This document shows positions 27,609-38,223 of a stretch of 64,000 nucleotides of DNA, one piece after another. The notes under the pieces are model-generated. The model was not told the origin of the DNA. It ran no database searches and saw nothing but the letters and a program-made list of their open reading frames with translations. The position numbers and the translations under genes were made by a program. Source of the DNA: Microbacterium sp. SYP-A9085 (lineage in GTDB: Bacteria; Actinomycetota; Actinomycetes; Actinomycetales; Microbacteriaceae); NCBI RefSeq assembly GCF_009649635.1, contig NZ_WJII01000002.1, positions 248,001 to 312,000 on the forward strand. The letters are read 5' to 3'. Every line of letters begins with the position of its first letter. The first letter of the stretch is position 1.

Positions 27609-28822
27609 CGGCGACGGTCCCGGCGCGCGCGGACACGACCACGCGCCGGAAGCGCGCCACCGCATGGGTCGCGATCACGGTGGTACTCGTGGCCGCCGGC
27701 ATCGGCGGGGCGGTGCTGTCCGGGCTCGGCCAGTGGACTCAGCGCAACCTGCTCGATCCGCAGTCGGCGGGACCGGACGGGGCGCGCGCGCTCGCACGGA
27801 TCCTGTCCGACCACGGCGTCGACGTCCGCATCGCCCGCGACCGGGGCGCCGTCCGCGACCAGCTGCGCTCCGTCGGCGGCGCGGCGGGGATCCCCGCGGC
27901 GGCGACGCTGGTCCTCCCCGACAGTCCGCTGCTGTCGGACCCGACGTTCCAGCGCCTTGCGGACACCGCCGCCGACGTCGTCGTCATCCAGCCGCAGTCG
28001 CGCGGCGTGCGCGTGCTGTTCGGCGCCGACACCGCCGGCTACGGCGCCGACGCGCCGGTGCCCGCCGCCTGCGCCCTCGCGGCCGCGCAGCGCGCCGGCA
28101 GCATCCTGCCCGGGACCCTGTACACCGTCCCCGCCGGCGGCACAGCGACCGGGTGTTACAGGGTCGGGCACGACGTCGCGCTGCTGCAGCGGACGTCGGC
28201 CGGCAGCACCGCCACCGCTGTCGACGGCACCGAGCTGTTCACGAACGCCACGCTCGCCCGCGGCGGGAACGCCGCGCTCGCCGTGAACCTGCTGGGCGCG
28301 CACCGCACGCTCGTCTGGTACGTCCCGTCCGCGTCGGACGCCGACGCCGCGCCCCTCACGCTCGGCCAGCTCACCCCGTCGTGGGCGTCCCCGGTGATCC
28401 TGCTGCTCCTGGTCGCCGGTGTCGCCGCGGGCGTGTGGCGCGGCCGCCGGTTCGGCCCGCTGGTGGCGGAGAACCTCCCGGTGACCGTCCGCACCGCGGA
28501 GACCACGGACGGCCGCGCCCGCCTGTACGCCCGGTCAGGGGATGTCGTGCACGTCGCCGACCGGCTCCGCATCGGCACCCTCACACGTCTCGCGCGGATG
28601 CTCGGCCTGGGCGCCGCCGCCGACGCCGGGGCGGTCTCGGACGCCGTCGCCGACCTGCTCGGGATGCCGCGGGCCGGCGTCCGCGGCATCCTCATCGACA
28701 CGGTCCCCACCACCGACCGCGAGCTGCTCGCGCTCAGCGACCGGCTGCGCGACCTGGAGCGCGCCGTGCACGCCGCCCTGCGACCGAACGATCCCACCGA
28801 TTCCGGGAGGAACCGCCCATGA
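27605..28822 (+). CDS. DUF4350 domain membrane protein
   Basis: 405 residues. An N-terminal helix (~22-42) anchors an extracellular DUF4350 domain (~50-240: GARALARILSDHGVDVR, a glutamine-amidotransferase-like fold) that contains two Cys. A second helix (~255-275) leads to a cytoplasmic helical C-terminus. Part of the conserved DUF4129-DUF4350-MoxR-DUF58 operon, coupled by 4-nt overlaps at both ends. Biochemical role unknown. Confidence 0.87.
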   Translation: MTATVPARADTTTRRKRATAWVAITVVLVAAGIGGAVLSGLGQWTQRNLLDPQSAGPDGARALARILSDHGVDVRIARDRGAVRDQLRSVGGAAGIPAAATLVLPDSPLLSDPTFQRLADTAADVVVIQPQSRGVRVLFGADTAGYGADAPVPAACALAAAQRAGSILPGTLYTVPAGGTATGCYRVGHDVALLQRTSAGSTATAVDGTELFTNATLARGGNAALAVNLLGAHRTLVWYVPSASDADAAPLTLGQLTPSWASPVILLLLVAGVAAGVWRGRRFGPLVAENLPVTVRTAETTDGRARLYARSGDVVHVADRLRIGTLTRLARMLGLGAAADAGAVSDAVADLLGMPRAGVRGILIDTVPTTDRELLALSDRLRDLERAVHAALRPNDPTDSGRNRP

Positions 28823-29817
28823 CAGATCTGCACTCCGCCGAGCCGCGCAGCGACCAGGCGCCGGACACGGCCGACGCGGCGCTGCGCGATGCGCTGCACC
28901 GCGTCCGGCAGCAGGTCGGCCGTGCCGTGATCGGGCAGGACGGCGCCATCACCGGGCTGCTGATAGCGCTGCTGGCCGGCGGGCACGTGTTGCTGGAGGG
29001 CGTCCCGGGTGTCGCCAAGACGCTGCTGGTGCGCGCCTTCAGCCGCGCCCTGGGACTTGACACCAAGCGCATCCAGTTCACGCCCGACCTCATGCCCGGC
29101 GACGTGTCCGGGTCGCTCGTGTACGACGCCCGTACCGGGGAGTTCGAGTTCCGCAACGGCCCGATCTTCACGAACATTGCGCTGGCCGACGAGATAAACC
29201 GCACGCCTCCCAAGACGCAGGCGGCGCTTCTGGAGGCGATGGAGGAGCATCAGGTCACCGCCGACGGCGTGACCCGGCCGCTGCCGGATCCGTTCCTCGT
29301 CGCCGCGACGCAGAACCCGATCGAGCACGAGGGCACGTATCCGCTGCCGGAGGCGCAGCTGGACCGGTTCCTGCTCAAGCTCGTGGTCGCCGTCCCCGAG
29401 CGGGACGCCGAGCTGCAGGTGCTGCGGCGGCACGCGGACGGCTTCGACCCGCACACGCTGGACGGGATCACCGCGGTGGTCGACGCCGGCCAGCTCCGCG
29501 CGGCGCGCCGGGCCGCGGCATCCGTCGCCGTCACCGACGAGGTGCTCGGCTACCTCGTCGACCTCGCCCGCGCCACCCGGCAGAGCCCGTCGGTGCAGCT
29601 GGGGGTGAGCCCGCGCGCGGCGACGGCGCTGCTGGCGGCGGCGAAGGCATGGGCGTGGCTGGGCGGCTACCCCGCGATCACGCCCGACCACGTGCAGACG
29701 ATGCTGGTGCCGACGTGGCGGCACCGCATCCGGCTCCGTCCCGACGCCATGCTCGAGGGCGTGTCGGTGGACGCCGTGCTCACCTCGGTGCTGCAGCAGA
29801 CGCGCGTGCCGATCTGA
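28819..29817 (+). CDS. moxR: MoxR-family AAA+ ATPase
   Basis: 332 residues. Walker A LLEGVPGVAKTLLVR (~60-74), Walker B ALADEINRTPPKTQAALLEAM, sensor 1 AATQNPIEHEGTYPLPEAQLDRF and a sensor 2/lid domain (~230-325) define the MoxR group. MoxR ATPases act as chaperones that load cofactors or mature partner proteins carrying VWA or DUF58 domains. The DUF58 gene starts three bases after this stop, so the pair is a standard MoxR-DUF58 unit. GGGAGG at 28805-28810 serves the ATG. Confidence 0.94.
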   Translation: MTDLHSAEPRSDQAPDTADAALRDALHRVRQQVGRAVIGQDGAITGLLIALLAGGHVLLEGVPGVAKTLLVRAFSRALGLDTKRIQFTPDLMPGDVSGSLVYDARTGEFEFRNGPIFTNIALADEINRTPPKTQAALLEAMEEHQVTADGVTRPLPDPFLVAATQNPIEHEGTYPLPEAQLDRFLLKLVVAVPERDAELQVLRRHADGFDPHTLDGITAVVDAGQLRAARRAAASVAVTDEVLGYLVDLARATRQSPSVQLGVSPRAATALLAAAKAWAWLGGYPAITPDHVQTMLVPTWRHRIRLRPDAMLEGVSVDAVLTSVLQQTRVPI

Positions 29818-29819
29818 GC

Positions 29820-31121
29820 ATGTACCTCACGGGCCGCCTTCCCCTCCTGGTCGCGCTGGGTGCGCTGCCGGTGATAGCGCTGTCGGTCGCCGGGGTGGAC
29901 GCGTGGCTGGCCGTCGCCGGGTGGACGGTGCTGTGTACGGTGCTGGCCGCGGTGGATGCCGCCCTCGCGGCCGATCCGCGCGCCGTGCGGGTGCAGCGCA
30001 ACGTGCCGCGCCGGGCACTGCTGCACGCGGCCGTGGAGACCACGCTCACGCTGCGCGGGCCGCGCCGGCTGCGCGGGGCGCTGCGCGACGCATGGCAGCC
30101 CACGGCGGGCGCGCCGCCGGACCGGATCCCGGTACGGCTGGAGCCGGGGCAGCCGCTGCAGCTGGTGGTGCCGCTGCGCCCGCGCCGGCGCGGCGAGCTG
30201 GTCTCCGGCTTCGTGGTGCTGCGCAGCCTCGGTCCGCTCGGGCTCGCCGGCCGGCAGGGCCGGATCGACGCGCCCGGGGCCCTGCGGGTGCTGCCGCCGT
30301 TCACCGCGCGTCGGCACCTGCCGTCGCGGCTCGCCCGACTGCGCGAGCTCGACGGGGCGACGAGCGTGCTGATCCGCGGGCAGGGCACGGAGTTCGACAG
30401 CCTGCGCCCGTACGTACGCGGCGACGACGTCCGCTCGATCGACTGGCGCGCGACAGCGCGGGCCGGCACGACGATGCTGCGCACGTGGCGGCCCGAGCGC
30501 GACCGCCACATCGTGATAGTGATCGACACCGGGCGCACCTCCGCCGCCCGGGTCGGCGACGGGGTGCGCCTGGATGCCGCGATGGAGGCCACGCTGCTGC
30601 TGTCGGCGCTGGCGGCCCAGGCCGGCGACCACGTGCACCTCGTGATGTTCGACCGGGTCGTGCGCGGCCGGGTCTCCGGGGTCGACGGCGACACGCTGCT
30701 GCCCGCACTCGTGGACGCCATGGCCCCGGTCGAGCCCACCCTCATCGACACGGACTGGGATGCCGCTTTCGCGCAGGTGCGGGCCCTCGCCGTGCGCCCG
30801 TCCCTCGTCGTGCTGCTGACGGCGCAGGACGAGGCATCCTCGGCCCGCGGCTTCCTCGGGTCGTTGCCCGCCCTCACCGCACACACGCATGTGCTGGTGG
30901 GCACGGTGACCGACGCGGAACTCGCCGCGCGGTCTCGCGCGCGCGGCACCGTGGGCGAGATCTATCGCGCGGCCGCCGCCGAGCAGACGCTCGCCGACGC
31001 GGCCCGCGTGGCCGCCGCCGTCGGGCGCGCCGGCGCCGAGGCCATCGCCGACGGGCCCGAGCAGCTGCCGCCCCGGATCGCCGACCGCTACCTGCAGTTG
31101 AAGGCGGCCGGCCGGTTGTGA
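29820..31121 (+). CDS. DUF58 domain protein
   Basis: 433 residues. Two N-terminal helices (~8-50) precede a beta-rich extension (~55-165) and the DUF58 domain (~190-235: DSLRPYVRGDDVRSIDWRAT), followed by a VWA-like fold beginning RHIVIVIDTGRTS, with a MIDAS-like DTGRTS in place of DxSxS. Partner of the preceding MoxR ATPase. In relatives the next genes are SpoIIM and RDD; here they lie 5 kb away at 36235-38084. Confidence 0.9.
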   Translation: MYLTGRLPLLVALGALPVIALSVAGVDAWLAVAGWTVLCTVLAAVDAALAADPRAVRVQRNVPRRALLHAAVETTLTLRGPRRLRGALRDAWQPTAGAPPDRIPVRLEPGQPLQLVVPLRPRRRGELVSGFVVLRSLGPLGLAGRQGRIDAPGALRVLPPFTARRHLPSRLARLRELDGATSVLIRGQGTEFDSLRPYVRGDDVRSIDWRATARAGTTMLRTWRPERDRHIVIVIDTGRTSAARVGDGVRLDAAMEATLLLSALAAQAGDHVHLVMFDRVVRGRVSGVDGDTLLPALVDAMAPVEPTLIDTDWDAAFAQVRALAVRPSLVVLLTAQDEASSARGFLGSLPALTAHTHVLVGTVTDAELAARSRARGTVGEIYRAAAAEQTLADAARVAAAVGRAGAEAIADGPEQLPPRIADRYLQLKAAGRL

Positions 31122-31245
31122 ACGCCCGGCGCTGGCCCGGTGATGTTCCGCAGGTGCACAGGCGGCGTTGATAGCGTGGGGCGGGCCGTGGGACGACCCG
31201 GTGCGGCGATATCCGGCGGGGACGGCCCCGGGAACAGGACCCGGC

Positions 31246-32430
31246 ATGTCCACCCCGACCCGCACCGCCCCGGCATCCCGCACGGCGGCGGCATCCCCCG
31301 CCCGCATCCCGTTACGGGCGTTGCTCACGTTCGGCGCCGTCGGCCGCGCACTGGTGGGCTGGATCGCCGTCGGCGGACTCGCACTGCTTTCTCCGCCGCC
31401 CACCTCGCCGCTGCTGGGCGCCACCCTCGCCGGCACCGTCGCCGTGATCGCGGTGTGCGCGTTCGGCGTCGTCCGTCAGGCCGAGCGCCTCGCCGCCCGA
31501 CTCGGTGATCCGCTGGGAACCCTGGTGCTGACGCTGTCGATCGTCCTGATCGAGGTCGTGCTGATCGTCGCTGTCATGCTCGGTCCGGGCGAGCACGCCA
31601 CGATCGCCCGCGACGCGGTGCTGGCGGTGTCGATGATCATCCTCAACCTTGTCGTCGGCCTCGCGCTGCTCACCGGCGGGATGCGCCGCAGCGCCCGGCG
31701 ACAGGGGGGCCTGCGCCACAATCGGGCGGGCACGTCGCAGTATCTCGGTCTGCTGGTCGCGCTCCTCGCCGTCACGTTCGGGGCGCCGGAGCTCGTCGGC
31801 ATCGACGGCGCCTTCTCCGCTCCCCAGGCGGCGGCGGTGGCGGCAGGCACGCTGGCCGTGTACGCGTTCTTCCTGTGGCGGCAGACGGGCGCGCAGGCCG
31901 CGGACTTCGTCGAGGTCGCCGTGCCCCCGCCGGCGGCGGGGCATGCCGTCCGCCGTGCGGTGCGGGCTCACCGACGGGAGCTGGCCGTACGGGTCGTCCT
32001 GCTCGCGTTGACGATGCTGCCGATCATTCTCCTCTCGCACGATCTGGCGGGGATGCTCGATCACGGCCTCGCCCTGCTGCATGGCCCACCGATGCTGTCG
32101 GGGTTGGTCATCGCGGGGATCGTCTTCCTGCCCGAGGCGATCACGGCCGTGCGAGCCGCGTGGGCGGGCCAGGCGCAGCGCGTGAGCAACCTCTGTCACG
32201 GCGCCCTCGTCTCGACGGTTGGGCTGACCGTGCCCGCGGTGTTGATCGTCGGGCTCGTCACCGGCGAGAATCCGGTGTTCGCGGTCGATCCCGCCGGCGC
32301 CCTCCTGCTGGCGGTGTCGCTGGCGGTGTCCCTCACGACGTTCGCCGGCCGGCGCGCCACCGCCGCACACGGCGCCGTGCACCTCGCAGTGTTCGCGCTC
32401 TACGTCCTCGTCCTGTCCGCGCCCGCGTGA
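31246..32430 (+). CDS. chaA: Ca2+/H+ antiporter, ChaA type
   Basis: 394 residues with about eleven membrane helices. Two CaCA-type repeats are visible: LSIVLIEVVLIVAVML in the first half and GIVFLPEAITAVRAAW in the second, each with the ion-binding Glu. A cytoplasmic loop of about 30 residues separates the halves. ChaA-type proteins export Ca2+ or Na+ in exchange for protons. AGGA at 31236-31239 supports the ATG at 31246. The 124 nt before the gene show no other feature. It is not overlapping with the DUF58 gene and looks like the first gene of an inserted set. Confidence 0.85.
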   Translation: MSTPTRTAPASRTAAASPARIPLRALLTFGAVGRALVGWIAVGGLALLSPPPTSPLLGATLAGTVAVIAVCAFGVVRQAERLAARLGDPLGTLVLTLSIVLIEVVLIVAVMLGPGEHATIARDAVLAVSMIILNLVVGLALLTGGMRRSARRQGGLRHNRAGTSQYLGLLVALLAVTFGAPELVGIDGAFSAPQAAAVAAGTLAVYAFFLWRQTGAQAADFVEVAVPPPAAGHAVRRAVRAHRRELAVRVVLLALTMLPIILLSHDLAGMLDHGLALLHGPPMLSGLVIAGIVFLPEAITAVRAAWAGQAQRVSNLCHGALVSTVGLTVPAVLIVGLVTGENPVFAVDPAGALLLAVSLAVSLTTFAGRRATAAHGAVHLAVFALYVLVLSAPA

Positions 32431-32481
32431 TGAACTCGCCGCGAACCCCGTGTCGTTCCGCGGTGAAACCTCGCGGATGCC

Positions 32482-32487
32482 GATAAT
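32482..32487 (+). promoter_or_regulatory. -10 element for aqpZ
   Basis: GATAAT at 32482-32487, 27 nt before the aqpZ ATG, is a good -10 hexamer. No convincing -35 is seen at the usual spacing. Confidence 0.4.
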
Positions 32488-32513
32488 CTCGCGACTGCAG
32501 GGAAAGGAGACCC

Positions 32514-33269
32514 ATGTCGACGACGACGACTGCCCCCACACTGGTCACCCGGATGATCGCGGAGGCGATCGGCACGCTGGTGCTGGTGTTCGCCGGCATC
32601 GGCACGGCACTGTACGCGGTGGACGCCGCCGTCGGCACGCTGGGCACGCCGATGGGCGTCGGCCACCTCGGCATCGCCCTGGCGGTCGGTCTCACGGTGC
32701 TCGTCGGCGTCTACGTCTGGGGGCCCATCTCCGGCGGCCACTTCAACCCCGCCGTCACGCTCGGGATGGCGATCGCCGGGCGGTTCGCCTGGCGGGACGT
32801 GCTCGGCTACTGGGCCGCGCAGGTCGTGGGCGGCCTCGTCGGCTCGACGCTGCTGGTCCTGGTGGGCCTGTTCGGACCGGACGGGTGGCTGAGCCGTGCG
32901 CAGTCGGCCGGGTTCGCCAGCAACGGCTTCGGCGAGCACTCCCCCGGTGGCTGGGGCATCGGCGCGGCGATCATCGCCGAGGTGATCCTCACCTGCGTGT
33001 TCGTGCTCGTGGTGGCCGGATCCGTCAGCTCGCGTGCGCCCGTGGGGTTCGCGGGAATAGCGATCGGCCTGGCCCTGACGCTCATCCACCTCGTCTCGAT
33101 CCCGATCGACGGCACGTCGGTGAACCCGGCGCGCTCGATCGCCACCGCGGTGTACGGCGGCGTCGCGCCGCTGGCCCAGCTGTGGGTGTTCATCGTGTTC
33201 CCGCTCGTGGGCGGCGCCATCGCGGGAATCGTGCACCGCGCCCTGTTCCCGGAGCCCACTGTCCGCTGA
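32514..33269 (+). CDS. aqpZ: MIP-family water channel (AqpZ-like)
   Basis: 251 residues, six membrane helices and two half-helices. The two NPA motifs lie in GGHFNPAVTLG and DGTSVNPARS. His in LIHLVSIPIDG and Arg after the second NPA match the aromatic/Arg filter of water-selective AqpZ, and the glycerol-facilitator Asp after the second NPA (NPARD) is absent, so water is the likely solute. AAGGAG at 32504-32509 lies four bases before the ATG. It is convergent with katG across a strong terminator. Confidence 0.92.
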   Translation: MSTTTTAPTLVTRMIAEAIGTLVLVFAGIGTALYAVDAAVGTLGTPMGVGHLGIALAVGLTVLVGVYVWGPISGGHFNPAVTLGMAIAGRFAWRDVLGYWAAQVVGGLVGSTLLVLVGLFGPDGWLSRAQSAGFASNGFGEHSPGGWGIGAAIIAEVILTCVFVLVVAGSVSSRAPVGFAGIAIGLALTLIHLVSIPIDGTSVNPARSIATAVYGGVAPLAQLWVFIVFPLVGGAIAGIVHRALFPEPTVR

Positions 33270-33280
33270 CGCTCAGATAT

Positions 33281-33317
33281 GAAAGCTGCCCGCCCCGAAC
33301 GGGGGCGGGCAGCTTTC
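33281..33317. terminator. Strong bidirectional terminator between aqpZ and katG
   Basis: GAAAGCTGCCCGCCCC (33281-33296) and GGGGCGGGCAGCTTTC (33302-33317) form a perfect 16-bp stem with a 5-nt loop. The AAAG/CTTT ends give short A and T runs on either strand, fitting termination from both sides. Confidence 0.8.
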
Positions 33318-33326
33318 GTGCGGGGA

Positions 33327-35582
<2,256 letters not shown>

Positions 35583-35616
35583 GGTGTCCTTCCTGTGGTG
35601 GAGTGGTCGATGAGAG

Positions 35617-36066
35617 TCAGCTGGATGCCGCGTCCTGGGCGGCCGCACAGTCGGCGCACACGCCCCAGAACGTCACCTCGGCCTCGGTGATCCGGAATCC
35701 GTGCGTGTCGGACGGCGCCAGGCACGGCGCCTCGCCGACGACGCAGTCGACATCCGCGACCGCGCCGCATTCCGTGCAGGCGAGGTGGTGGTGATTGTCG
35801 CCCACGCGCAGCTCGAACAGCTGCGGCCGACCGGCCGGCTCGATGCGGCGGGCGAGCCCCGCCTCGGCGAAGTCGTTCAGCGCGTTGTACACGGACTGCA
35901 GGCTCGGGTGCTCGAGGGCGGGCGCCACGCGCGCGTACACGTCGTCGGCGCTGGAGTGCGGGTGCTCGCGCAGCGCCGTGAACACCGCGCTGCGCGAATC
36001 GGTCACGCGCAGCCCCGCCCCGCGGATGGCGGCGGCGGGCTCGAGGGCGGGTTCGGAGGCGGGCAT
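35617..36066 (-). CDS. furA: Fur-family repressor FurA
   Basis: 149 residues. A winged-helix domain (~10-85: [33 protein letters not shown]) precedes a dimer and metal domain with [10 protein letters not shown] and two CxxC pairs (Cys97/Cys100 and Cys137/Cys140) for structural zinc. FurA represses its own gene and katG. TAGGAT (36079-36074) lies seven bases before the ATG at 36066, so the mRNA is probably leaderless, as known for furA in other actinobacteria; an ATG at 36075 would overlap that hexamer. An AT-rich palindrome upstream is the likely operator. Confidence 0.93.
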   Translation of the reverse strand: MPASEPALEPAAAIRGAGLRVTDSRSAVFTALREHPHSSADDVYARVAPALEHPSLQSVYNALNDFAEAGLARRIEPAGRPQLFELRVGDNHHHLACTECGAVADVDCVVGEAPCLAPSDTHGFRITEAEVTFWGVCADCAAAQDAASS

Positions 36067-36073
36067 GCCTCCC

Positions 36074-36096
36074 ATCCTACCTTTTATTTGATCAAA
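36074..36096 (-). promoter_or_regulatory. furA promoter and FurA operator
   Basis: The -10 hexamer TAGGAT (36079-36074) is preceded by the perfect palindrome TTTGATCAAA (36087-36096), flanked by TT and AA pairs on either side, in an AT-rich patch unlike the surroundings. The position over the promoter fits FurA autorepression. Confidence 0.65.
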
Positions 36097-36129
36097 CCAA
36101 AATTACTGGACCCCACGCCTTTCCGGTTC

Positions 36130-36188
36130 GGGGCGCATCCCTGCAGATACGACTGCAGAACTACGCCCCAACCGCCGGAATGCGCCCC
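36130..36188. repeat. Nested palindrome between furA and the SpoIIM gene
   Basis: GGGGCGCAT (36130-36138) pairs with ATGCGCCCC (36180-36188), and the same arm also pairs with CTACGCCCC (36161-36169). CTGCAG occurs at 36141 and 36153 near the centre. It is a looser relative of the quartet elements, at the 3' end of the SpoIIM gene. Confidence 0.5.
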
Positions 36189-36190
36189 GG

Positions 36191-36249
36191 ACCCGCTATC
36201 CCGCGCCGAGCCGGGCCATCCGGCGCCGAGCCCGCTATCCCGCGACGAG
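36191..36249. repeat. Three degenerate ~20-bp tandem repeats overlapping the SpoIIM stop
   Basis: Three units each end in CGAG at 36207, 36227 and 36246. GCTATCCCGCG is identical in the first and third units (36195 and 36234). The third unit contains the TAG stop of the SpoIIM gene, so the repeats appear to have grown out of the gene's 3' end. Confidence 0.5.
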
Positions 36250-37230
36250 TCGCGGCGTGCCGGCCTCGCTCTCGGCGAGGTCCCCCGTCTCCCCCGACCG
36301 CGCCGCCCGGCGCCCCACGACGAGCATGTAGAACAGGAACACCGCGAGCGCCAGCGCCCCCAGCAGCACCTTGACCGGCCACGGCCAGGGCTGCGGCGTG
36401 ATGAACCCCTCGACGGCGCCGGACAGGGCGAGCGAGAACACGAGCCCGATGGCGACCGTGACCAGGGCCCGTCCGGCCGCGGCGAGCGCCTCGCCACGGG
36501 GGCGCCGGCCGGGTGCGACCCACGCCCAGAACACGTGCAGTCCCGCGGCGGCCGCGACGAACACGCTCGTGAGCTCCAGCATCCCGTGGGGGGCGATGAA
36601 CTGCCAGAACACGTCGCCGTGCCCGAGCGCTGTCATCACCGCGCCGGCGGTGCCGACGCCCACGGCGTTCTGCATCACGATGTACAACGGCCAGATCCCG
36701 GTGATGCCGAACAGCACGCACTGCACGGCGATCCACGCGTTGTTGGTCCACACCGTGCCCGCGAACACTGCCGCGGGGTTCTCCCGGTAATAGCCGGTGA
36801 ACCGGTGCTCGGCGTAGTACTCCAGGTCCGCGCGGCTGCCCAGGGCTGCCAGCGCGCTCGCATCGGAGGCGATCCAGATCGCGACGAGCGACCCGATCAC
36901 CGCGAAGCCCAGGGCCACCGCGAGCGTCGTCCAGCGCAGCCGGTACAGCGCGGCGGGCAGCTGGTGCAGGAAGAACCGCGACAGCGCGCCGCGCGTGTCG
37001 GTGCCGCTGCCGGTCAGGCGCAGCCGGGCGCGGGCGAGGATCGTGGACACGTAGTCACCGAGCGGAGTGCGGCCGGCACTCGTCTTGATGTCGGCCAGAT
37101 CCGCGGACGCGGCGCGGTACCGGATGACGAGTTCGTCGACCTCCCGGCCGCGCAGGCGCCGGGCGCGGCTGAGCTCGTCCAGCCTGTCCCACTCGGTGCG
37201 ACGGGCGGCCGCCAGCGCGTCGAGGTCCAT
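36235..37230 (-). CDS. SpoIIM-family (DUF95) membrane protein
   Basis: 331 residues. A charged cytoplasmic N-terminus (~1-90, with RRLRGREVDELVIRYRAASADLA in part: LRGREVDELVIRYR) precedes about six membrane helices. It contains the family motif ENPAAVFAGTVWTNNAWIAVQ and FIAPHGMLELTSVFVA. SpoIIM proteins form a membrane complex with peptidoglycan-degrading partners in sporulators; in non-spore actinobacteria they accompany RDD, MoxR and DUF58 genes. TACAGT (37243-37238) lies seven bases before the ATG, probably leaderless. Divergent from the RDD gene with 17 nt between starts. Confidence 0.88.
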   Translation of the reverse strand: MDLDALAAARRTEWDRLDELSRARRLRGREVDELVIRYRAASADLADIKTSAGRTPLGDYVSTILARARLRLTGSGTDTRGALSRFFLHQLPAALYRLRWTTLAVALGFAVIGSLVAIWIASDASALAALGSRADLEYYAEHRFTGYYRENPAAVFAGTVWTNNAWIAVQCVLFGITGIWPLYIVMQNAVGVGTAGAVMTALGHGDVFWQFIAPHGMLELTSVFVAAAAGLHVFWAWVAPGRRPRGEALAAAGRALVTVAIGLVFSLALSGAVEGFITPQPWPWPVKVLLGALALAVFLFYMLVVGRRAARSGETGDLAESEAGTPRLVAG

Positions 37231-37247
37231 GTGGTTCACTGTAGGTC

Positions 37248-38084
37248 ATGGCCGTCGAACCCATCGCGATAGTGCCGGACGAGGTGCTCACCGGCGAGGC
37301 CGTCGCGCTGGACGTGCAGCCGCTGGGGTTCTTCCTGCGGGCGCTCGGCACGCTGATCGACGTGCTGGTGGCGGTGGCGGGGATGCTGCTGCTGGCGTGG
37401 GTGTCGGGCTGGATGCTGGGCGAGGACATCATCGGCACCGATGTCTCGAGCATCCTCAGCATCCTCATGATCGTGCTCGTCACCGTCGTGCTGCCGACCG
37501 CGGTGGAGACGCTCAGCCGCGGCCGCAGCATAGGACGGCTCGCGGTCGGGGGACGCATAGTGCGCGCCGACGGCGGCGCCGCGGGATTCCGGCAGGCGCT
37601 GATCCGGGCGCTGGTCGGGGTGCTGGAGATCTGGATGACGCTGGGGGGCCTGGCCGCGCTCGTCGGCGCTTTCACGCCCCGGTCGCAGCGGCTGGGCGAC
37701 CTGCTGGCGGGCACATACTGCCAGCGCACCCGCACGCCCGCGCTGCCGGCGAGTGCGCCGGGGCTGCCGGCGGCGCTGGGCGAGTGGGCGCAGGTCGCGG
37801 ATGTCACGCGCCTGCCCGATCCGCTGGCGCGCCGCTGCGCCCAGTTCGTCCGGCAGGCGGAGCGGATGCAGCCCTCCGCACGAGCCAGGCTCGCGGCATC
37901 CCTCGCCGACGAGGTGGCGGCGTTCGTGTCGCCGCTGCCGGCAACGGATGCCGAGACACTTGTCCGCGCCGTCGTGGCGGTGCGCCGCGAGCGGGAGTAC
38001 GCCGCGCTTCGGCTCGAGGACGACCGGGTGGCCGGGCTCGTCGCGCGCACGCCGGCCGGCCCGCGCGGCTTCCCGCAGCGCTGA
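37248..38084 (+). CDS. RDD-family membrane protein
   Basis: 278 residues. The RDD domain (~20-165) has three or four helices, with the first Arg-Asp pair replaced by LRALGTLIDVLVAV and the later GRSIGRLAVGGRIVRADG and RLGDLLAGT motifs. The C-terminal ~100 residues are soluble and helical. RDD proteins are suspected transporters or chaperones and pair with SpoIIM and MoxR-type genes. Its start is 17 nt from the divergent SpoIIM start, so promoters overlap. Confidence 0.87.
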   Translation: MAVEPIAIVPDEVLTGEAVALDVQPLGFFLRALGTLIDVLVAVAGMLLLAWVSGWMLGEDIIGTDVSSILSILMIVLVTVVLPTAVETLSRGRSIGRLAVGGRIVRADGGAAGFRQALIRALVGVLEIWMTLGGLAALVGAFTPRSQRLGDLLAGTYCQRTRTPALPASAPGLPAALGEWAQVADVTRLPDPLARRCAQFVRQAERMQPSARARLAASLADEVAAFVSPLPATDAETLVRAVVAVRREREYAALRLEDDRVAGLVARTPAGPRGFPQR

Positions 38085-38147
38085 GCGATCCCGGCGGCGC
38101 CGCGCCGGCGGTTGCCGGGTTCTCATGCAACCCTCATCTCGGATTCG

Positions 38148-38169
38148 TTGACAAGCCCGGTCAGGCTTG
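38148..38169 (+). promoter_or_regulatory. TTGACA hexamer overlapping a palindrome before the esterase gene
   Basis: TTGACA (38148-38153) is a perfect -35 hexamer, but no clear -10 follows at 16-18 nt. Overlapping it, CAAGCC (38152-38157) and GGCTTG (38164-38169) are perfect inverted arms with a 6-nt spacer, a plausible repressor operator. The remainder of the 139-nt gap after the RDD gene shows nothing else. Confidence 0.4.
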
Positions 38170-38223
38170 GCCAGGGTCGGGCACAGATGCCGTCCGGCAC
38201 AGCCAGATCGAGGGAGAGTGGCG

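Noticed and set aside
36130..36249. A short CRISPR array
   Set aside because: The repeats are degenerate, ~20 bp, without spacers of uniform length, and no cas gene is present.
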